DNA of 64,000 nt from Varanus komodoensis (lineage: Eukaryota > Chordata > Lepidosauria > Squamata > Varanidae): positions 83,938,178 through 84,002,177 of the forward strand of contig NW_025335268.1 in assembly GCF_004798865.1 (NCBI RefSeq). The letters run 5' to 3'. This document shows, piece after piece, positions 22,160 to 33,790 of the stretch. A program made the position numbers and the translations under genes. Numbering within the stretch: position 1 is the stretch's first letter; each line of letters begins with the position of its first letter. The notes below the pieces were generated by a model. That model was not told where the DNA came from. It searched no databases and saw only the letters and a list, made by a program, of their open reading frames with translations.

Positions 22160-23820
22160 TTGTTGTTGTTTCCAACTTATGTACGAATGCCCTCCAAAAT
22201 GTCCTTTCCTTGACAGCTCTGCTCAGCTCTTGTAAACTCAAGGCTGTGACTTCCTTTATGGAACTGATGCATCCCATAGTTGGTCATCTTCTTCTACCTT
22301 TGACTATCTTATGATGTGTCCAAAGTGCAGCACCTCAGTTTCGTCAATTTTGCTTCAGGGAAAGTTTGCCTTGATTTGTTTTAGGACTTACTTACTCATT
22401 TTTTCGTCAATTAAGGTTATTCATGAGCTCTCCTCAAGCACCGTGTTTCAGGTGCATCAGTTTTCTTCCTTCAGCTTTCATCACTGTCCAGCTTTCATGC
22501 CCATACCCAGTGATCCAGTGATTGGTCTTCAGTGAAACATTCTTACATTTCATTATTGTTTCGAGGCCCTTTAAGGCTGTCCTTACAAGTCTCAGTCCTC
22601 TTTGAATTTCTTAGCTGCAGTTTCACTTTGAATTTGAAATCAAGCTATACAAACCCTTTGCATACTTCTGGAGTCATGATTTTTGTTTTCTTAAGGTTCA
22701 ATTGCAATCATGCTTTTGCACTTTCTTTCTTGCACTTTCTTTTTTCACTTTCATTAGGAGTCGTTTCAATTCATTGCTGATTTCAGCCCTTAATATAGTA
22801 CCATCTGCATGTCATAAATTATCTTCCACCAATTTTCACTGCATCTTCTCTGATACCAATCCAGCTTTCCTTATATTCTTCATACAGACTGCAGAGATAG
22901 GAAGATAAAATACACCCTTGTCTTATGCCTTCTGCCTATATAAACCATTCCGTTTCCCTATATTCTGGCCCAGCAACAGTTTCTTGTCCACACATCAGGT
23001 TATGCATCAGTACAATCAAATGCTGAGCACAGCCATTTTTTTTTCAAGACTATCCTTAACTTCTCATGATCCATGCAGTCAAAGGCTTTTCTGTAGTTTA
23101 TAAAGTATAGACTGATCTTCTGATATACTTTGGTGCTGTTCAGCAGCCAATATATGTTTGTGATGTGATCTTTAGTGCCTTTTTGGAATACAGCTTGAAT
23201 ATCAGGCATTCCTGGCTACATGTAGAGTTAAATTCTTTGTTGCAACATATTGAACATCATTTTACATACATGGGAAATTAGTTCAATAGGTTCTATGGGT
23301 CCTGCGTTCCTTAGCATCTGTTTTCTCAGGGACTGGAATGAATATCAAATGTTTCCGGTCTGTGGGCCACTGTTTTATTTTCCATATTTCTTTGCATATA
23401 TTTGTTACAATTTGGACTGATTTGGTCTCTGCACCTTGAAATAGATTTGCACCCTGTCTGCTCTAGATACACTGTTACTTCCTGTGTTTTCAAAGCAGCT
23501 TTTGCTTCATTTTCTAACATCGCAGGTTCTTCCTCATTGGATTCCGGTTTAAAGAAGTCTATTATCCTTTTATCTCTTCTGTGTAGCTCTTCTATATAGT
23601 GTTGTCACCTTCTCTTTATTTTATCCTGGTCAGGTAGTATGTTCCCCTATTGATCTTGTGGCATACCTAAACCAGGTTTGTATTTCCCTTTGAATTCCTC
23701 CTTTGTTCTTCTCTTCTATTTGTTTGCACTGTCCATTGTAATAGTTCTACATGATAGTTACTGAAAAACTGCATTCAGAATTCTGGCTCTGTTTCTATAA
23801 CCTTTTGCTTTTTCTTCTTA
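22160..23820 (-). mobile_element. RTE/BovB LINE, long decayed copy (about 1.66 kb)
   Basis: On the minus strand, 23000-23209 translates with GTKDHITNIYWLLNSTKVYQ and then FINYRKAFDCMDHEKL. These match reverse-transcriptase motifs of RTE/BovB ORF2 (GTRDHIANIRW ... FIDYAKAFDCVDH). The block at 23326-23520 corresponds to the preceding region (ALK--EVTVYLEQ ... ENKTVAHRPETFDI). The left end (22160-22330) carries the 'tgttgttgtttccaactta' and 'aaggctgtgacttccttta' signatures of the BovB 3' end. Many stops and frameshifts are present; it is an old, non-coding copy. Right boundary is uncertain. Confidence 0.75.
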
Positions 23821-24660
23821 TCCATCCATAGCAACTAAGATTAGAATTAACTGCAAAATATTCTGGAAAAGATAATCTAAGAAAGTCTTGTACAGTCCAT
23901 GTCAATCAAAGCTTGATACAGGCATATATGCACTATATGGACATTTGCAGCCGACTATCACAGACCGTTTTGGATTATATCTGCTTTGTTCTTCCAGCTC
24001 CAGAATCTTCCATTGTATGAACAGGGTCTCCTGTTCAAACAACACTTACCTGTGACCCCTGCTTGCATGTATGCTTGGAAGTATTACCCAGAACACCTTG
24101 GTAGTGACACCTCTCCAAGACTATCCTAAGCTGGGAAGGTCAAAATGGCACCCACTCCCATTCCACGTCTGGACAGGCACATGAATCTGTCTTCAACGCA
24201 AATAGTGGGACAATGTCCTCCACTCAACTTGAAGGCAGCAGAGTTAACTTAGAGGTGTGGACTTGCAAGGCACAAAGCTCTCTGCTCAGGCCCCTTGCCA
24301 CTGCCCCCAGCATCTGCCACCTGCTATGATTGTTTCACCCTGCCTAATGGTAGGGCTGGCCCTGCAGCTCACTTGCTTCATTCAAATTCCTCGTCCAAAC
24401 CTCTTCTCTGACACGTTTGGCGCAACCCCTCACACTGTTGCTGCTGGGCTGAAGTTGTTTTCTCTCCCCACTTTAGTCATGCATATTGCTTCAGTTATAA
24501 AATATGCAACTAACAATTCTCCCCTCCCTTGTTTGTGGTTTAGAGCTACTACAAATAATACAGAAAGCTTCTCTCTGGGTGTATCTGAAGCTGTCATACC
24601 ATGCTTAGACTGTTTCGTCAAGTTACATACAGAAGCATATTCATTCTTGGAGTCTGGAAA
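23821..24660. other. Unique sequence
   Basis: No supported gene or recognised repeat. The 148-residue frame at 24257-24703 contains no recognised domain and its 3' end overlaps a repeat. Confidence 0.45.
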
Positions 24661-24761
24661 AAACAAGAGTTTGGGAATAGTCCTGTGGCACATTAAACAC
24701 TAGCAAATTAATTGTGACATGAATTTCCAGAGGCAAGAGTTCACTTCATCAGATGCGTGTA
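24661..24761 (+). repeat. Dispersed repeat with 'cttcatcagatgc' terminus
   Basis: The strings 'cctgtggcacattaaacact' and 'agagttcacttcatcagatg' match a repeat that occurs widely in sauropsid genomes (consensus 'tggcaccttaaagactaac' and 'cttcatcagatgcatg'). A second copy lies on the minus strand at 61208-61276. I cannot name the family with confidence. Confidence 0.6.
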
Positions 24762-25729
24762 ACAGGCAGGTTAGGAAACCTGGAAGGAAGCTTAACTAAA
24801 TGCGCCTGAATTTGAGAATTGTTTTGTCTCTATGAGATTCATCTATGTCTAGTAAGTGAATGCCACCTACTGTTAAGAGTGTCCTTTTCCTTCACAGGAA
24901 GAAAAAATAATAGTTACACTGCATTTTGTAAAATAATTTTGACCTAGGCTGTGGCTTCTGCAAGCTGCTGATTCATTTTGTTATCCAGATGTTAGGTTCT
25001 CCCCTGCCCCTTTCTTTTCTTTTTGAGTCCAAGCTCAGTGCTTGTCAGCCGGCTTTCAATATTTCTGCAAGTGGAAAAAAATCTGTTCCCTTTAAAGGGC
25101 ATAGCATATGAGTACTGCACTGCCAATAAGCTGCATGTGGAGCCATTGTACCTCCAAAGTATTGTGGGCCCATATTAGACTTCCCAGAGATGTGGCTGAG
25201 TTTTTGCAATTGCCAATAGTCTTCATACACATTGGAGCAGTTCAGAGCAACCTCTAATGACCGGGCTCAAAATGTCGATGTAATGCCTGGTTGAAAGAAG
25301 GCCAGCAAGACTTTTCCTCAGGTGCTCAAAGAAGGCTAAGTAGGTTCAATCTAGGGAATGCCTATAAATAGGGTATTCTGTGTTAAAATGATGTTTAACC
25401 ATGATTCAGGAATTTCAATACATTGCATGTAATTTTAAAAATACATATTTTTATTTAGCCTATCTTACTTAGTTGAAATCAACAAAACAACTGTTAGCAT
25501 AAAAATGGAATAAAGACTTACTGCATTAAACTGAATGACTTATTAAGTTTCTGTGTTCATTACATTTGTATATATGGCTTCTAAGCGGTCCTGTCCAGAA
25601 TGTGGGGTTGCTTCAATCCAGAGTCATCTGCTGAAACAGCAAACGGTGTGTCTGAAGAGGAGGACAACACTATGCTCCCTAAGTTAATGGTGTCAGGACT
25701 TTTCAGGAACTCTTTAGATCTTTTCAATG
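24762..25729. other. Unique AT-rich sequence
   Basis: No gene recognised. The frame at 25600-25929 continues into a LINE-like tail and a microsatellite and is not credible. Confidence 0.45.
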
Positions 25730-25898
25730 GCTTTTGTAATTTTGGCTTTTTCAAGACTTGTCTGTGTTTCATTTTATTGCTTAACTTTTGTTGTATGTTT
25801 CATTCTGCAATTGTATTTTATTACTTGTATTGTATTTTAATAACTTTTCATGTATGTCTCCCAAAGGACTTTAATGCTATGCTATGGCATAGAAATAG
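25730..25898 (+). mobile_element. L2-like LINE 3' tail
   Basis: A T/A-rich segment with several 'tattttatt' words is followed by 'gctatggcatagaaatagc', resembling the L2 3' terminus 'ggcggcatagaaatg'. A GATA microsatellite follows directly in the place of the usual tail repeat. The body is not recognisable. Confidence 0.45.
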
Positions 25899-26019
25899 CA
25901 TGATAGATAGAAAGATAGATAGATCATAGATAGATGGAGATGGAGGAAGAGAGTGAGAGAGATTATAGGTAGGTAGGTTTGTGATAACTAGATAGACAGG
26001 TAGATAGGTAGATAGATAT
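25899..26019. repeat. GATA-type microsatellite, interrupted
   Basis: Runs of (GATA)n are broken by GGAGAT, GAGAGA and GTAG variants. The repeat begins at the end of an L2-like tail, which suggests growth from the tail. Confidence 0.9.
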
Positions 26020-26214
26020 TTGTCTCTTGAAAATAGAGAATGTGGATTGCTTCCAGTGGGTTGTGTCCTTTGTTTGCTATATTAATTGAATTTACTTGAG
26101 ATCTGTGCATTAGCGTCACACTCTTATATATGTAAGAGCTACACAGCCCCCTCATGGGGCAGTTGATTCTGCCACTAGGTTTTAAGGATCTGAAACTTAG
26201 GATTGGCTTTGAGA

Positions 26215-26564
26215 AACACAGGAACTTCTCCGGGAACCCTCCGTGAAAGAAATTAGGAGGGTAGGTACTCGGAGGAGGGCTTTCTCTGCGGTGGCGCCCA
26301 ATCTATGGAATGCGCTCCCCAGAGAGGTCCACCTGGCGCTGTCGTTATTTGTTTTTCGGTGCCAGGCGAAGACCTTTTTATTTAAATGTCATTTTAATTG
26401 TTAATATTATTTGCTTATTTTATCTGGCCAGGGCAACTTATTTTATATTGTTAATTTGTTTTATATTTTGAATGTATTATATTTTAATTTTACGTTGTGA
26501 GCCACCCCAAGGCTTCGGCGAATGGGGCAGCATAGAAATGTTTTAAATAAATAAATAAATAAAC
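26215..26564 (+). mobile_element. L2 LINE, 3' end with ORF2 C-terminus
   Basis: Forward translation across 26222-26400 gives REPSVKEIRR, then RRAFSAVAPNLWNALPREVH and FRCQAKTFLFKCHFN, the conserved C-terminus of L2 ORF2. The 3' UTR ends 'agcatagaaatgttt' and (AAAT)n at 26541-26564. It resembles the minus-strand copy at 43433-44686, with scattered differences, so both derive from the same or close subfamilies. Truncated at its 5' end, so non-autonomous. Confidence 0.88.
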
Positions 26565-26828
26565 TTTCTGTTAGATGGGGCGGGGGCTCGAGAGAAAGAG
26601 GGGAAGAGGGACTTGTTTTGGAGGGGTTTTTCGTGGAGGGTTGTTTTTAAGAAAAAAGACATTTCTTGGGAAGCAACAAGCAGGTAACTTCCTGCTGTGC
26701 TAGTTCTATGAAAGCGTGTTTTCTGTTCTAGTAGCTGCTGAACAGTAGCTCCATAATGGATGCTGGTGGGTGCGCGTTATCCCAATCATCATGCTTTCCT
26801 TATTCTCGCTCTTGCTCACTCTCTCTCC

Positions 26829-26868
<40 letters not shown>

Positions 26869-28660
26869 CATACACACATACTATTGGGTGCGTGCTGTTC
26901 TTTACAGAGAACATTGGGAAACACATATGCAACTTGTTCTAGACTGAAACCCTATTCCAAAAATGGAAATTCCCATCTACAGGGAAGAAAATTGCTTAAG
27001 GAAATATACTAATAATGAAAAAGAGCCAGACAGACTTCAGAGACCTGTTAGTCCATAAACAAAGTCGAGGTTATTGGTGGGAACCATTATTTTACACTTA
27101 ATATACAGACCCTGTGGTTTCCCATCTACTCCACCAGTTTTGAGCTGTTTGCAGTTGCTGTCTGCTCACAGGTCAATCTTCTGCTGCCTTAACCATCAAT
27201 AAAACTAGTGAGTTTTTACAGAAATGTTCAGCAGGTTTAGTAGGCATTCGTTGCATGCAAATAGCTGTGGAATAAATCATTGTATATTGCAGCCCCTGAG
27301 GGGGTTTCTACCTATGGAACTTGCTACTGTCACTCTACTTCCACATATACCTTAATCATGTTATTCATTCAGCAAGAAGGACGAGCTCTACAGCAAGAGA
27401 CTTTAATCCCTCACTGCTGATGATCTGACTGCAGGAGACAGCACGAGAGCAGAAAACTTCAAGAAAACTCTTAAGGAAGGAGTCTAACACATTATTTTTC
27501 TACCCATGTTTTAAGCAAGGACCTTATTATCAGAGAATTTACCTCCCAAAAGTTGGAACTCTACTCCTCCATATAATTTCCAGGGAAATCACACTGTAAA
27601 GTTATAACAGCACCGGTACACTTCGCCACTGTCTATTGGAACGTTCCCCAAGATGTGTGGCCTGGTTTATTGTGTCGTTATATTTTGCTAATTATCTAGC
27701 ACCTACAGGTTTTTCTGTTTTTCAAAGCTTTCATGAAATATGAAAGATGTGACACCCAGTCCTTGAGAAACCATGAAATTGGTGCCTTCCATTCCCACAA
27801 AATCTTAAACCTCAGCTCTGCAAGGCCCCCAGTATACGATCAGAAATCCTCCTGCAGTCTCTCTCATGTGGTTACTACCCTTTTGAGTAAATAAAAGCAC
27901 AGTAATTGAACAAAGGGTGAATTATGAGGAAGTTTTCTGAGGGATAGTAATGGGCAAGGAAATAGTAAAATAATTGCCTGCAGAAAAAGGCAGATTCAGT
28001 GACTATCTGGAATTATGAATCTTTCCTTGGCTTTCAATATATTCTGGGTGTAAGTTCTGCATTATATCACTTTCATTAATGTAAAACAGGGGAGGGGGAG
28101 ATGCGTATTTTAGTAGAAATGGCTAGAGTAATATATATATGTCAACAATTCTGAATATAAACATATGCTCAGAGGGCGAGAGCCATTAGTTTTCCAATCA
28201 ATACCATTTGTATTACTTACTTTATTAAAATCAAATTCAGCACATTCAAGCATTTTATCATTTTACATCACCAATAAGGGAAGAAGGAAAGGATCAAATT
28301 ATGGGAAGCAAGTATCGATTGGCATTGGAGTTTCAGTTATTCATGTAGACACATTTGGCAGTTGATTCTCAGTTATTCATGTAAACTTGCACATGGAGAT
28401 AGTCTCAGGACTCAGGCTGCAGCAACCAAGGACCGTCAAGCACTGAAAGCCTTGCACTTTCCCTTAATGACTAAAATGTTCAGAATGCATTTGTTTCAGT
28501 ATGAGCTAGGCCACATGAGGTCTGTTCCCATTGCTTGAGCCACAACTGTGGGTTCCCTTGAGCATAGCTTCCCATAGCTCTCCCTTACTGGGAAGTGAAA
28601 GGACATGTGAATTGAGAATTCTCTTAGAGCAGTATCCTAAACATGTAGAGACAGAAAAAT
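26565..28660. other. Unique sequence with CT/CA microsatellite
   Basis: No gene recognised. The microsatellite is listed separately. The short frames across it (26706-27012) are repeats translated. Confidence 0.5.
26817..26866. repeat. Compound (CT)n(CA)n microsatellite
   Basis: A CT-rich run of about 20 bases is followed by an uninterrupted CA run of about 30 bases and a short 'tgcatacacaca' extension. Confidence 0.95.
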
Positions 28661-28662
28661 GT

Positions 28663-28721
28663 CCCACAACTCCCAGCAATCTCCAGCCAATATGCTGCCC
28701 AGGAAATGCTGGGAGTGTGGG
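28663..28721. repeat. Fold-back copy of a palindromic repeat
   Basis: Arms 'cccacaactcccagca' (28663-28678) and 'tgctgggagtgtggg' (28707-28721) are near-exact inverted copies around a 28-base loop. The arm resembles the 'actacaactcccat' motif found at 31908-31965, 47607-47632 and 59611-59697. Confidence 0.65.
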
Positions 28722-28727
28722 GGTTTC

Positions 28728-30934
28728 TTCTGTCTAAATGTACCTAGGATTGTGCCTTTAAGATTGTTATAGTTGGCCAGAGTGGCTTACAGTGGTCCAT
28801 TCAAACGAAACGTACTGACTCCAATTTTGCTCAGGCCTAAGAGGAAGAAATCTCAGTTTACCATCCATTGAATCTTTCTCTCAAAAACAAAAGTGATGCT
28901 GGCTGGTACTGGCTTGATGCTGGCAATGCAATGCAAATGCTCAGCTCAGGTCACCTCAAAGAAAACGAACCCACTTAGCAAATGCGTTCACTGGTAAATA
29001 GCCCATGTGCCGAACAATGGGGAACTTCAAGAATCCATCTCTGAGTCAAAGGTGGGCATTGGTCAGAATTTGCAGTCATGCTGAAACACACGATTCTTTG
29101 GGGGAATCTTCACCCGGTGGGGCCAAAGGACATCCGCTGCACTGGCAAAGGGAGTGTGGAGCCCCTTCTTTGTTATGTACAGTTGCCAGAGTGTAGGTCT
29201 CCAGGAAAGAGAAGAGGCTTTGCACAGGCCCAGAGCAGTTGCATTACCAAGGCCTTAGGTCTGCAAGGAATCAGGGAGGCAGCTTAATGCAGGACTGTGA
29301 CTGGCTTAGATGGTTTTCCCCTCCCATTTGCCATTTGCCACTGAATAGTCACTTTAAGCTGCTTACTGCCAAGTACTCTAAAACTGACCAGCCTGTTTTT
29401 CATACTCTTTCCCTGAATTTCTAATAAATCCTTTACCCATTTTTCTCCCAAAGTCCAGAACGGTGGGTAGATACATGAGAGAAAGAGATCTTAACTACCA
29501 ATTTCCCATGACATATTTGGCTTGCCCTCTCATGGGTTGGGGAAAAGAAGGTGCCAAACAGGTTTAAAGTTAACCAAGGAATAAGGTCATTATCTGAGAC
29601 TGGTTCTGCCATGCCAGACTAGCTTTGCTGTGGGAATGGGAACGATATGCAAGGTCCTTGTACATCTACTTCCCTAGCAAAGCCATGACCAGTGTATATG
29701 TGTAAGCAGAATAGCATACAATGCGATTTGTTGAGTAAACTCCCCAGGGCAGTTCATAGCTAGCTACTGAATCAGAATTTTAAGCATGACTGATGCTGGC
29801 TGAACAGTTTAGAAAAATATATTTAACTTCTTACCAAAAGCCATACAGCAAGGCAATAAAAGTTCAGTCAGATATTCTTTGCTGAAGTCTGTTTTGGCTT
29901 AAGGAATTAGTTTCAAGAAATGACTCGACAAATCCTTATAATATTTTTCATCCATTGTAATCTGGGATGGTGGGAGAATTCATGTAAGGTGCCCATATGG
30001 ACATCTACAAATCAATGACTATTGTACTAAGAGATATAGACAAAGACAATTCTGTATACTGTTGCATACAATCCATTTCTAATGCATCCTAAATGCAGGA
30101 ATACATCCAGGCATATCTCCTTAATTTTGTACCACACTCAATATAAAGACTCTTTAAATTTTCATGTTTTTTCTTTTGAAATGAAAAATATATTGATATT
30201 TGTTTCAATAGGCACCTTAGATATATCTTGCTCTATCACAAAGCATTACATTACATATATTACTGGAAATACACACACATGTATTTTATATTTTGCTTCC
30301 TGCTAACTTTCTGGTCCACATCAGCCTAACAATCATGCCAATAAAAATAAAAGGGTTGTATAATAATAAGAACAATCCAGAGAAAGCTTCAAAATTCCCT
30401 TTGAAATAAACAGTAAACTTAAAATTTCAGTTCATTTCAGTTTGACTTACAGAACTCTCTGCTTTGAAGACAAGGAATATGGGGCTGTGAAATGGGATGA
30501 AAAAACTTCCTTACATAGAATGCAGGCAAGAGGGATTGGTCCTACTCTGACTTGGCTTGATGACTTCATTCTATAGAGTCATTGCATTGGCTATGTGAAG
30601 CCACCAGGAAGCCTATTCAGAGTCCAGGCAGTATCTTCACACTGAATTGCCTCATAATATTGTCATCTAGACATATTTGATTAACTGTTTGACTTTATGT
30701 AACCAATAAGCTGACTACATGAACCCTGATTAAAGGAGATTGCTTCAGGAAGCCCATGTTATTTTTAACTTGTCGAAAGTTCAAACTGCACACATATGCA
30801 CATAAAATGTGAAAAGATACACAAGGTGCAGAGTTGTGAAAATTTCCATTCCACCCCAAAATATTCCCCTTTGCTTCAAAACCTTCTATTTACCCAGTAT
30901 TCAAATAGTTAAAATTTTATTATCAATTTCTATA
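28728..30934. other. Unique AT-rich sequence
   Basis: No recognised gene or repeat. The frames at 29005-29424 and 30082-30306 have no recognised domain. Confidence 0.5.
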
Positions 30935-31047
30935 CTGTATATTGTATTCTAAGTGCTGTTGCAGATTTTGTTGTTGTTTTCTTGTCTCTTTGTGAAATCC
31001 TATATGGATTAAGGACAGTATATAAATATTTTAGACAGACAGACAGA
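30935..31047 (+). mobile_element. LINE-like 3' tail with (GACA)n
   Basis: The ending 'acagtatataaatatttta' followed by 'gacagacagacagac' looks like an L2/SINE tail with a microsatellite grown from it. The body is not recognisable. Confidence 0.4.
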
Positions 31048-31907
31048 CCCAAGCTCAGACCTAGTGCTCTGCAAATGCGGTGGTAGGTTCACACTTCTAG
31101 AAGCAGTCACAGTGACAAATTAAATTGATTCGCCTACTTTATTCATCTCCCAGAACTGACGGTTTCTTTGTGCAAAATTTAGATCCAGCAGGACTGCACC
31201 ATTTACAATCCACCATCCTGAACAGAGGCCGCTGGTCACAGGCCACGAGGGTCACGATAAACTTCCAGGTTTGTTGCTGCCTGCCTGTGACTAGAAACGT
31301 AAGAAGGTTTCAGACACAATACATGGATGGTGACTTCTGGCTGGTTGATGGAGTAAGGAGGCAGCTCAAAAGTTTCCTATGCTGTATGAATGAGAACTGC
31401 TTTGGGCACAAAATATACATTGATGTTGTAAAAACAAAACAAAAAGTGGAAGAGACAGCAGCAAGAAGTCCAGTCCCAGCAAGCACCTTCTCGTGAAAAC
31501 CATGTTTTCCTTCCTGGCCCTGCTTTGAAACAGATGTTCACACGGTGTTCTCCCTGGCTTTTAACTGAAAAGATTGTTTGGCATGTGTTGCCTTGAAATA
31601 TCTAAAGAAGTATTTTATTTTAACTGGATTATTTTATTTAAAAAAAAATTAAGCTGTTTTTATACTTTAGTAGATACTGAATTTTAATGGTTTTATATCA
31701 TAAACTGCCTTAGGAAGACCACAATGTCATAAAACATTGCTTCAAATGTGTTAAATATTTTACTATATTAAATAAAATAAATTTACAATCTACTGTATTT
31801 TTATTATAATTGACATGTTCATGACACCCAACTTTCAAAGTTCAAAGCTTCAATTTATCTCTACCTACAACCTCAAACAGACCAGAATATGGAGGGTGCG
31901 GGTAGCC
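31048..31907. other. Unique sequence; one unexplained open frame
   Basis: The stretch includes a 123-residue forward frame at 31125-31496 that I do not recognise. It shows no signal peptide, repeat or catalytic motif and no neighbour suggests a gene. The 3' side (31600-31800) is AT-rich and tail-like. Confidence 0.4.
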
Positions 31908-31965
31908 TCCAGCTGCATTGACCTACAACTCCCATCCACTTCACCAACCTAGCCCATGGTGGACA
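31908..31965 (+). repeat. Half-copy of a palindromic dispersed repeat
   Basis: The segment contains 'gacctacaactcccatccac' and 'agcccatggtgg', matching one arm and the interior of the repeat family with the 'actacaactcccat' motif. It lies just 5' of a CR1 fragment. Confidence 0.5.
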
Positions 31966-31989
31966 AAATGGTTTCGGGGCATTTTACTA

Positions 31990-33523
31990 ACAACACCAAG
32001 GCCGACAATAAAGAATTCTTTAAATATATCAGAAGAAAGAAACCAGCTAAAGAAGCAGTTGGACCATTGGATGATAATGGAATTAGAGCAGTGCTAAGCA
32101 GGGGACAAGGTGATTGGAGAAAAGCTGAATGATTTTTTTCAATTGGTCTTCACAGCAGAGGATGAAGAACAGATACATTCAGATATGTACCTGAATTTAT
32201 GTATTCTGGAAGGCAACAAAAGGAATTAAGGCAGATGGTAGTGACAAAAGTTGAAATTCTCAACTGCATTGACAATCTGAAAATATGTAAATCACCCAGC
32301 CCAGCTGGTATCTGTCCTAAAGTTCTTAAAGAATTCAAACACAAAATTGCTGAACTTCTTACCAAAATATTTAATATATCTTTAAAATCAGTCCTTGTGC
32401 CAGAGGATTGGAGAATGGCCCATCCAACTCCAATTTTTAAAAAGGGAGCCAGGGAATTACAGGCCAGTTAGTTTAAATTCTCTTCTGTTAATAATAATGC
32501 CTTGAAAGCATTATTAAAGATAAAATCAGTAAGCACATACAGGGACAAGCCCTGCTGAAAAAAAAGCAACATAGTATCTGCAAGGGAAGTCCCGTGTCAC
32601 TAGCCTATTAGAGCTCCTTAAGAGCATCAATAAATACATGGAGGCAATCCTGTAGACACTGTTTAGTTGGATTTCCAAGTATAGGCTGAAGGGACCTGAA
32701 CTTGTGACCAAGCATGAAAAGCAAGTGAACTGGTGACCAAGCAAGACTTTTTGGTAGACAGTTGGATAAAAATGTCAACCCAGTGAAAAAGGCAAACGCC
32801 AAGTTAGGCAGAATTAGGAACAGAATAGAAATTAGAATGCGCAAGATCACATTATTCGTAAACAAATCTTTGGCGTTACCATACTTAGAATATTGTGTAC
32901 AGTTGTGGTCACCTTGCCTGAAAAAAGACATAATTGAGTTGGAAGCAGTACAGAGAAGGGCAACAAAAATAATCAAGGGGTTGGAGCCACTTGCCTCTGA
33001 GGAGAGGTCACAACAACTGGGATTGTTTAGCTTAGGAAAAAAAGTGAATGAGGAAAGACATGATAGAATTGTTTAAAATTATGATTGCTGTGGAGAAAGT
33101 GGAAATGGAGACTTTTTCTCCCTTTCCTGTAACACTAGCCCCCAGGATAACCTCATGAATCTAACTTGTGGGAGGTTTAGGACAGATAAAAAGGAAGCAT
33201 TTCTTCACACAATGTGTAGCTAAACGATGGAATTCGCTGCCACAGGAAGTGGTGATGGCCACCAATTTGCATGGTGTTACAAGGACAAGTTCATGGAACA
33301 GGAGGCTATCAGCGGATACTAGCCTTGCTGGCTATGTCCTGTCTCGTTTAGCAGAAGCAGCATGACTGCATGCTTTAGCTGCTGAGGAGCTTGGGCAGAT
33401 AGAGGACTTGTACCCATCCTGCTTGAAGGATCCTGTGCACAGCTGGTTTGCCACCATGTGAATGGAGTGCTGGAGTGGATGAATCATTGGCCTGATCCAG
33501 CATGGCTTTTCTTATGTTCCTAA
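31990..33523 (+). mobile_element. CR1 LINE, internally deleted
   Basis: Forward frames give DNKEFFKYIRRKKPAKEAVG near 32010-32070. Then 32199-32471 covers ITKVEI-NCIDNLK-CKSPSPAGI ... VPEDWRMAHPTPIFKKG, the N-terminal reverse-transcriptase part. The C-terminal part lies at 32762-33076 (LGRIRNRIEI ... LEYCVQLWSP, EAVQRRATKIIKGLE, LGLFSLGKK) and 33168-33365 (FFTQCVAKRWNSLPQEVV). The region in between (about 32690-32760), where the palm motifs including the YADD/FADD box should be, is missing. The 3' end is 'gatccagcatggcttttctt' then 'atgttccta'. There are several stops. It is dead, and its ORF2 piece is about 1.5 kb. Confidence 0.85.
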
Positions 33524-33589
33524 CAGGAGTTGGATACCAAATCGCCTGCAGAGCCACAAGTTGCCCATCCTAATGTAGGCATCAAGCAT

Positions 33590-33790
33590 CACTGTAAGAA
33601 CACCAAGCCCTGTAGAACATAGCAGGTCAGTTTTCTTGGTACTGAATTAGCCACTCCAAAGACTCCCAGTCAAGCCTTTCTAGATGATTTTGTACCTGTG
33701 CTAAAAGAATGGCATGATCTGTCATGGCAAAAGCTACTGAACATTCCAACAGAATCAAAGGAACTGTTTCTTTCTGTTGACCTGTAAAGG
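33590..33790 (-). mobile_element. Possible very old L2 fragment
   Basis: The bases 'gatctgtcatggcaaaagct' on the plus strand resemble the complement of the L2 reverse-transcriptase motif A region (ggtcgatggtatcgaaagcc in the copy near 44515-44535). Translation shows multiple stops. This is a weak, by-eye alignment. Confidence 0.3.

Noticed and set aside
24257-24703. 148-residue forward open frame
   Set aside because: No domain, and its 3' end runs into a dispersed repeat at 24661.
26706-27012. Short frames with His-Thr repeats
   Set aside because: They are translations of the CA microsatellite.
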